DNA from: Thermoguttaceae bacterium
Lineage (GTDB): Bacteria; Planctomycetota; Planctomycetia; Pirellulales; Thermoguttaceae
NCBI GenBank assembly: GCA_017559825.1
Contig: JAFYQR010000081.1
Span: forward strand, 1-47,475
Direction of reading: 5' to 3'
Length of the DNA: 47,475 nucleotides
Made by a program: the position numbers and the translations under genes. The notes under the pieces are model-generated. The model saw nothing but the letters and a program-made list of their open reading frames with translations. It had not been told where the DNA came from and searched no databases. Below are positions 42,382 through 47,475 of this stretch, one piece after another; the first letter of the stretch is position 1; every line of letters begins with the position of its first letter.

Positions 42382-43557
42382 ATGACAGCGATTGAAAAAT
42401 TTGAAATTACTTACAAAAAAGAACCGGAGGGCGTCGCTTTCACGCCGTACCGCGTCTGCCCGATCGGCGCGCACTCCGACCACCAGCTCGGCAAGATCAC
42501 CGGATTCGCCGTCGACAAAGGAATCCGGATGGCTTACGCCGAAAAACACAACGGCGTCGTCGAGATTCAGTCGCTGCAGTTCGACAAACGCGCGCAGTGG
42601 CACGTTCATTCGACGCCCGACCGTAAGCAAAACGACTGGGCCGACCACCTCCGCGGCGCGACGGTCGCGCTGAACTCGCGCTATCCGTTGAACGTCGGGC
42701 TTTGCGGCGTCGTCGAGGGCGAGCTGCCGATCGGCGGGCTTTCGTCGTCGGCGGCGGTGATCATTACGTTCCTAACCTCGCTCTGCAAGGTCAATCGAAT
42801 CAAATTGTCGCCGAGCGAACTGATTACGATCGCGCAAGAAGCGGAGAATAAATACGTCGGCGTCGCGTGCGGCAAGCTCGACCAAAGCTGCGAGGTTTAC
42901 TGCCGTCGCGACAATCTCCTCTATATGGATTTGCGCGACGAAAGTTACGAGCTGATTCCGGTCAATCCGGCGATGAAACCGTTCAAAATCGCCGTCTTCT
43001 TTAGCGGTTTGGAGCGGAGCTTGGCCGGGTCGGCGTTCAATATGCGCGTCGACGAGTGTCGCGCCGCCGCCTACGCGCTCAAGGCTTACGCCGGAATGGA
43101 ATACGGCAAGTTCGGCGAAACGAACCTCCGCGACGCGCCGGTCGACGTCTTCCGCAAGTTCGAAGACCGACTCCCGGAAAATTGGCGGCTCCGCGCCGAA
43201 CACTGGTATACCGAATTCGAGCGCGTCGAAAAGGGCGCCGAAGCGTGGAGAAACGGCGATATCGAGAAGTTCGGCGAACTTTCCTTCGCGAGCGGTCGCA
43301 GCAGCATTGAAAACTGGCAAACCGGGTCGCCGGAACTCGTGAAACTGTACGATATTATGACGCGAACCGACGGCGTGTACGGCGGGCGTTTTTCCGGCGC
43401 AGGTTTCAAAGGCTGCTGCATGGCGCTGATCGACCCGGCGTTCGCGGAAGAAATCGAAGCGAAGGTAACGCGCGAATATTTGGCGGCCTTCCCGCATTTG
43501 GAAGGGAAGTACTCCGCGTATTTCTGCGAAACCGCCGACGGAACGACGCTAGACTGA
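42382..43557 (+). CDS. galactokinase-family GHMP kinase, possibly galacturonokinase
   Basis: 391 residues of the GHMP kinase superfamily. The sugar-binding signature reads RVCPIGAHSDHQLGKITGFAVDKGI, the ATP loop GELPIGGLSSSAAV, and the third motif GGRFSGAGFKGCCMALI. Galactokinases have GEHTDYN-like first motifs; the GAHxDHQ form here is the one I know from plant galacturonokinase. It would phosphorylate C1 of a free sugar or sugar acid. Being next to ugd supports a uronic acid or related substrate, but galactose or arabinose are not excluded. A terminator follows at 43600. Confidence 0.85.
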   Translation: MTAIEKFEITYKKEPEGVAFTPYRVCPIGAHSDHQLGKITGFAVDKGIRMAYAEKHNGVVEIQSLQFDKRAQWHVHSTPDRKQNDWADHLRGATVALNSRYPLNVGLCGVVEGELPIGGLSSSAAVIITFLTSLCKVNRIKLSPSELITIAQEAENKYVGVACGKLDQSCEVYCRRDNLLYMDLRDESYELIPVNPAMKPFKIAVFFSGLERSLAGSAFNMRVDECRAAAYALKAYAGMEYGKFGETNLRDAPVDVFRKFEDRLPENWRLRAEHWYTEFERVEKGAEAWRNGDIEKFGELSFASGRSSIENWQTGSPELVKLYDIMTRTDGVYGGRFSGAGFKGCCMALIDPAFAEEIEAKVTREYLAAFPHLEGKYSAYFCETADGTTLD

Positions 43558-43599
43558 GCGCGTTTTGACGGAGAAAAGAGCGAAAAACGCAAGAAACGG

Positions 43600-43640
43600 A
43601 AAACGGCGTCGAGCGGAAAACTCGGCGCCGTTTTGTTTTT
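43600..43640 (+). terminator. intrinsic terminator after the kinase gene
   Basis: A 14-bp stem (AAAACGGCGTCGAG / CTCGGCGCCGTTTT, one G-T pair) with a 7-nt loop and a T-rich tail. It ends the ugd-kinase unit and separates it from convergent rpiB-like gene. Confidence 0.9.
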
Positions 43641-43691
43641 ATCGGGAACCGTCGGACGCGACTAAGACGGCGGGCGGCGGTTTCGCGGCGA

Positions 43692-44150
43692 TCACGGTTG
43701 GATTTTTTCGACCGTTTTCGCGGCTTGTTGCAGGAATTCTTTGAGGTCTTCGAGACCGTCGCCGAGGTTCGTGTTGAGGAAGACGTCGACCGCTTCGCAG
43801 GCCATCCAGTCGCCCCAAATCATCGCGCCGAGGCAGAGGACGTTCGCGTCGTTGATGGCGCGGCACATCTTGGCGGCGAAAACGGATTCGACGACGGAAG
43901 CGCGGACGCCTTGGAAGCGGTTCGCGATGACGCTCATCCCCATCCCGGTGCCGCAGAGGAGAATGCCGCGTTCGCCTTCGCCGCGTTGGAGCGCTTCGCA
44001 CGCTTTGACGCAGCTGTCGTAGTACGCGATTTCGGTGTTTTCTTCGGACGCGCCGAAGTCGATCACTTCATGCCCCTTTTTCTTAAGGTGTTCGACGATC
44101 GCTTTGCGGAGGGGAAGGGCGAAGGGGTCGGCGGCAAAAATGATTTTCAT
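43692..44150 (-). CDS. RpiB/LacA/LacB-family sugar-phosphate isomerase
   Basis: 152 residues, the normal size. MKIIFAADPFALPLRKAIVEHLKKKGHEVIDFG is the N-terminal half; the active site GILLCGTGMGMSVIANRFQGVRAS holds the catalytic Cys, and INDANVLCLGAMIWGDW follows. The first motif lacks the usual SDHAG/SDHRG His (here ADPFA), so the substrate may not be ribose-5-phosphate; LacAB-like or erythrulose-phosphate isomerases are alternatives. The other family member, at 14606, has a canonical SDHRG. The start follows GGAGCAG. Confidence 0.85.
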   Translation of the reverse strand: MKIIFAADPFALPLRKAIVEHLKKKGHEVIDFGASEENTEIAYYDSCVKACEALQRGEGERGILLCGTGMGMSVIANRFQGVRASVVESVFAAKMCRAINDANVLCLGAMIWGDWMACEAVDVFLNTNLGDGLEDLKEFLQQAAKTVEKIQP

Positions 44151-44325
44151 CGGAAACTGCTCCTAAATTCGAGTAAAAGTCCGGAAATTGGAAGCGCCGC
44201 GAACGTTCTCCGGGCGCGTTTTCCTTATTTTACCCGAAAAGAGCGGCGAGCGCAAGAGCGCGACCGGCGATTCTTGCCGATTTTGGCGACGGTTTTTGCG
44301 AAACGGGCGAAAGCGTTGCAAACGT

Positions 44326-44357
44326 AAAAAACGCCGCGTCGGGCGGGACGCGGCGTT
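44326..44357 (-). terminator. intrinsic terminator of clpX
   Basis: Read on the minus strand: an 11-bp perfect stem (AACGCCGCGTC / GACGCGGCGTT, 6-nt loop) followed by TTTT. It lies 33 nt past the clpX stop. Confidence 0.9.
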
Positions 44358-44389
44358 TCGAGTTTCTTTTAACGCTTAATTAGCGGCGG

Positions 44390-45667
44390 TTAGGCGCTTT
44401 TTCTCGCTTCTTGCGACTCCGGCAAGATCGGCGCTTTCCCTTCGATCATTTCGCGGGTAACGAAGTAACGGTCGCCGGACGCGCGGTCGGGGAGCGAGAA
44501 CATAGGGTCGAGCATGGCGTTTTCCATAATCGCTCGAAGTCCGCGGGCGCCGGTTTTGCGGGCGGTCGCGAGTTCGGCGACGGCTCGGAGCGCGTCGTCG
44601 GAAAATTCGAGTTCCGCGTCCTCCATTCGGAAAAGCTTCTGATATTGCTTCACGAGCGAGTTTTTCGGCTCGCGCAAGACTTGGCAGAGCGCGTCTTCGC
44701 TCAACGGTTCGAGCGACGCGACGACCGGCAAGCGCCCGACGAGTTCCGGAATCAGGCCGAACGAGCATAAGTCTTCCGGCGTTGCGTTCGCGAGCGACTC
44801 CGACGTTTCGCGTTGGCGCGAGCCGCCGACGGTCGAAAAACCGATCGAACGCTTCCCGAGACGGTTCTCGACGATCTTGTCTAAACCGACGAAGGAGCCG
44901 CCGCAAATGAACAAAATGTTCGACGTGTCGACTTGAATATACTGCTGTTCCGGGTGCTTGCGCCCGCCTTGCGGCGGAACGTTCGCGACCGTTCCTTCGA
45001 GCATCTTCAAGAGCGCTTGTTGGACGCCTTCGCCGGAAACGTCGCGGGTGATCGAGACGTTTTGGCTCGTCTTGCCGATTTTGTCGATTTCGTCGATGTA
45101 AATAATCCCGCGCTGCGCCTGTTCGACGTCGAAGTCGGCGGCGCGCAGGAGTTTCAAAATAAGGTTTTCGACGTCTTCGCCGACGTAACCGGCTTCGGTC
45201 AGCGTCGTCGCGTCCCCGATGGCGAACGGAACGTCCAACATCCGAGCGAGCGTTTGCGCGAGGAGCGTCTTTCCGGAGCCTGTCGGGCCGAGAAGCAAAA
45301 CGTTCGACTTGCCGACTTCGACGTCGTCGAGGTCGTTTTGCGTCGCGATTCGCTTGTAGTGGTTGTGCACCGCGACCGCGAGCGTTCGCTTCGCCAAATT
45401 TTGTCCGACGACGTAATCGTCCAACTTCGCGACGATCTCGCGCGGCGACGGAATCCGAGCGAACGGCGTTCCTTCGCCTTGGCGGCGCTTGCGTTCCTGC
45501 GTTAAGATCGATTGGCACAAGTCGATGCAGTCGCCGCAGATGTAGACTTCGCCCGGCCCTTCGACGAGCGGGCCGACGTCGCGGTAATTTTTGCGGCAAA
45601 ACGAGCAGTAAGCGTTCTTTTTATTTTCGCTTCGATCGGAGTCGAAGTCGTTGCGTTCTTCGGTCAT
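44390..45667 (-). CDS. clpX: ATP-dependent Clp protease ATP-binding subunit ClpX
   Basis: 425 residues, full length. A hexameric unfoldase that feeds proteins to ClpP. The N-terminal zinc domain has Cys21, Cys24, Cys44 and Cys47 (CSFC ... CGDC). Walker A GPTGSGKT is at 127-134, the pore loop GYVG at 160-163, Walker B IIYIDEID at 188-195, and the ClpP-docking IGF loop at 275-277 (RSIGFST). The start at 45667 follows AAGGAAAGG; the frame is open further upstream but that part has no ClpX character. clpP is not adjacent. Confidence 0.97.
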   Translation of the reverse strand: MTEERNDFDSDRSENKKNAYCSFCRKNYRDVGPLVEGPGEVYICGDCIDLCQSILTQERKRRQGEGTPFARIPSPREIVAKLDDYVVGQNLAKRTLAVAVHNHYKRIATQNDLDDVEVGKSNVLLLGPTGSGKTLLAQTLARMLDVPFAIGDATTLTEAGYVGEDVENLILKLLRAADFDVEQAQRGIIYIDEIDKIGKTSQNVSITRDVSGEGVQQALLKMLEGTVANVPPQGGRKHPEQQYIQVDTSNILFICGGSFVGLDKIVENRLGKRSIGFSTVGGSRQRETSESLANATPEDLCSFGLIPELVGRLPVVASLEPLSEDALCQVLREPKNSLVKQYQKLFRMEDAELEFSDDALRAVAELATARKTGARGLRAIMENAMLDPMFSLPDRASGDRYFVTREMIEGKAPILPESQEARKSA

Positions 45668-46093
45668 ACGCGGCCTTTCCTTGCGCGCTGTTCGCGAGTC
45701 GCCGACAAAAACGGTCGAGCGAGCGCGAAACGTGTTTTCGGTCGACGTCGAAACGAGCGAGCCCGTTTCGAGCGCGAAGCGACTTTGTCCTTCGTCGACT
45801 TTTATACGTCGCCGCCGACGCAAAAAACGGAATCGAGCGCTTTTTTTGGCGAAAAACGTTAAATTTTTTCGCAAACGAACGTTCCGAGTTTTCGACGGAA
45901 GCGAGTAGGGCGCCGCCAAATCCGTTCCGCGGCGCAAGGGAAAGAATCGGCTCGCCGTCGCCGCGTTCTTGCGAAAAACGCGAACGGATCGGACTTTCGG
46001 TTTTTCGAGAACAAACGGCGCGACGGGTTTTTTCGGCGAATCGCGAATTTTTTGCGCGTCTTGCCGGCGTTGCGCGAATTGCCTAGATTGAAA
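45668..46093. other. intergenic region upstream of clpX
   Basis: 426 nt. On the minus strand there is a TATAAA at 45801-45806 that could be the clpX -10, but a matching -35 is poor. No gene seen. Confidence 0.4.
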
Positions 46094-46465
46094 TTAGCGC
46101 TTTTCGTCGCGCAGAAGTTGAGCGAGGCGCGCTTGACGGTCGCCTCCGGGAGCCGCGTTCGCCGCGGCGGCTTTTTTCGCTTCGAGCTCGGCGTCGAGCG
46201 AGGCGGCGAACGCTCGCTTGATTTGCGAGAACTCTTCTTTCGTCAACTCGCCCGACTCGTAGAGCGCGCCGAATTTGACGAGATCGTCGCGAGCGCTCGG
46301 CGGTTGCGAACTCGGGCCGCGGCGCAGTTTCGATAAGATGTAAACGGCGACGGCGACAAAAATCCCGAGCCCGGTCAGCGCGACGATCAGGCCGACGAGC
46401 GAGTCCGAGGAAGCGAGCGACGAAGACGTTCCCTTCAAAGCGGCGAAGAGCGCGAAACGAAACAT
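46094..46465 (-). CDS. small membrane protein with SHOCT domain
   Basis: 123 residues. One hydrophobic helix (about 22-46, LVGLIVALTGLGIFVAVAVYIL) is followed by a SHOCT-type domain, LVKFGALYESGELTKEEFSQIKRAF (about 62-86), and an alanine-rich charged tail. SHOCT is a short C-terminal oligomerisation motif found in many membrane-associated proteins without assigned function. Good ribosome site AAAGGAAG. Stand-alone gene. Confidence 0.8.
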   Translation of the reverse strand: MFRFALFAALKGTSSSLASSDSLVGLIVALTGLGIFVAVAVYILSKLRRGPSSQPPSARDDLVKFGALYESGELTKEEFSQIKRAFAASLDAELEAKKAAAANAAPGGDRQARLAQLLRDEKR

Positions 46466-46746
46466 AGGCTTCCTTTCTTAACAAGGCGGTTTATTAGTTG
46501 GCGTTAAAGTTTGCGTATTTTGTTGAAATGGCGCGAGTTTCGCTCTTTTGCGCGATCGGATCGACCGGCGCTTTCGAAAAAAACGTCGAGTTCGGCGTCG
46601 AGCGGCGCCGATGAACGAAACGACGCGGCTCGCTCTTTTGCGGCGGAGCGTCGGCGAGGCGGTTCGCGTCTTGTCCCTATTTATTAACGAATACGTCGTC
46701 AACTTTCGCAAGCGTCGCGTTCGCGTCGCCGTCGGAGCCGTCGAAC

Positions 46747-47475
46747 ATGCAGGATCGAACGAGAAAACCGCGTTGGAACAACGAAACGAACGAACGCCGA
46801 GCCGCCGAAGGACGACGATTCGACTCCGTCGCTCGGCGAGCGCTGATCGCCGCGCTCTTCGCCGGCGCGGTCGGCGGCGGAACGCTTCGAGCGCAGTCTA
46901 TTATAAACGAAACGTCCGGTTTTAACAATCGGTTCGAAGGTTTTTCGAGCGTTTCGGCGGAAAAAATCGCGCTTCTCGACGGCGCGGCGGCGAAGAAGGC
47001 GCCCGCGCCGTCCGGCTCGCTCTCGGAGGCGAACAAAGTCGAGCTTGAACTTCCGGCGCCGAAGGGCGCGCCGCGCGAAAACGTCGGTTCGAGCTGCCGC
47101 GTGCCGTTTTCGTTTCCGCAAGGTTCCGACGCCGCGACAGCGACCGCCGTCGAGCTCTTTTGCTCGCCGGACATGGGCGCGACGTGGCGCGTTTACGCGG
47201 GCGTTCGACCGGAGGACGGCGTCGACGCGTTCGTTTTTCAAGCGCCGAAGCCGGGCGTCTATTGGTTCGCGTTGAAAACGAGCTTCGCGAACGGCGAGTC
47301 GGCGTTCAGCGCGACGCGAGCGTATCGGTTTGTCGAACCGGCGTCCGCCGCGCCGCCCGCCGCCGCTCCGGAAGCGGAAACGTTCGCGCTCGACGACGAG
47401 GCGGAGGACGACGCGGCTCCGCTCGGAACGCCGACCGCGCCCGTTTCCGAAAACGCGTCGGGCGAACGGGCGAAC
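46747..47475 (+). CDS. secreted planctomycete-type protein, 3' end cut by window
   Basis: The frame is open from ATG 46747 to the window end, 243 codons, without a stop. GGAG lies 10 nt upstream. The N-terminus is long and arginine-rich, then a hydrophobic core (ALIAALFAGAVGGG) and LRAQS, a likely signal peptide cut near residue 50. Residues about 115-205 hold a domain with VELFCSPDMGATWRVYAG and FQAPKPGVYWFALKT. This resembles the 'stress on a treated object' beta-sandwich repeats common in planctomycete exported proteins. After that the chain is Ala/Pro/Glu-rich and probably a linker. Function unknown. Confidence 0.78.
   Translation, partial: MQDRTRKPRWNNETNERRAAEGRRFDSVARRALIAALFAGAVGGGTLRAQSIINETSGFNNRFEGFSSVSAEKIALLDGAAAKKAPAPSGSLSEANKVELELPAPKGAPRENVGSSCRVPFSFPQGSDAATATAVELFCSPDMGATWRVYAGVRPEDGVDAFVFQAPKPGVYWFALKTSFANGESAFSATRAYRFVEPASAAPPAAAPEAETFALDDEAEDDAAPLGTPTAPVSENASGERAN

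Noticed and set aside
46548..46925. 125-codon plus-strand frame near the right end
   Set aside because: It overlaps in another frame the better-supported secreted protein that starts at 46747; Arg-rich composition is a shadow pattern.

Overview
The window looks like a chromosomal piece of a planctomycete. Three things point there: a 285-residue secreted protein of a type I associate with planctomycetes, a TPR protein carrying two RNA-polymerase alpha-CTD-like domains, and a sigma-70 region-2 protein of planctomycete type. The phylum call is inference from gene content. The genome is GC-rich and strongly prefers TCG, GCG, GAC and GAA codons, so stops are rare on the antisense strand and long spurious ORFs lie opposite almost every real gene.

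Region 1 (1-20.6 kb) is mostly housekeeping and scattered metabolism. On the minus strand are the secreted protein, guaB (IMP dehydrogenase), the short sigma-like protein and an 880-residue autotransporter-type outer-membrane protein. On the plus strand there follow a two-SIS-domain sugar-phosphate isomerase, a PIG-L deacetylase, a GATase1-like protein and a PPi-type phosphofructokinase (a possible amino-sugar-to-glycolysis set). The 3' end of the phosphofructokinase gene has been tandemly duplicated. Then come a MATE exporter, an SDR protein, a long RpiB, a Bax-inhibitor-1-like membrane protein, the TPR/alpha-CTD protein, tgt, an orphan ExbD and a convergent membrane-anchored thioredoxin-like protein.

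Region 2 (21.0-43.6 kb) is a Wzx/Wzy-type cell-surface polysaccharide cluster, all on the plus strand, starting behind a good promoter at 21031. It has a PglD-like acetyltransferase, a PglC-like initiating sugar transferase, an epimerase, three family-2 glycosyltransferases, an EpsG-like polymerase, a Wzx flippase, four ATP-grasp enzymes (one TupA-like, one sugar-transfer-associated, two CarB/PurK-like), two DegT-type PLP proteins, two GNATs, rmlA, rmlB, ugd and a galactokinase-family kinase resembling galacturonokinase. The precursors implied are dTDP-4-keto-6-deoxyglucose (RmlA/RmlB, then the aminotransferase) and UDP-glucuronate (Ugd). With several amide-forming ATP-grasp enzymes, this suggests an amino-acid- or peptide-decorated uronic-acid polymer. 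The middle (about 24.2-31.0 kb) is clearly AT-richer with different codon use, and holds a heavily decayed IS5-type transposase plus small gene remnants. It looks imported.

Region 3 (43.6-47.5 kb) returns to host composition: a second RpiB-family protein and clpX on the minus strand, each with a clear intrinsic terminator nearby, a small SHOCT-domain membrane protein, and a secreted protein cut by the window end.

Promoters repeatedly fit a TTGnnn - 16/17 bp - TAnnAT pattern, which supports ordinary housekeeping-sigma transcription. I found no tRNA, rRNA or CRISPR array by eye.
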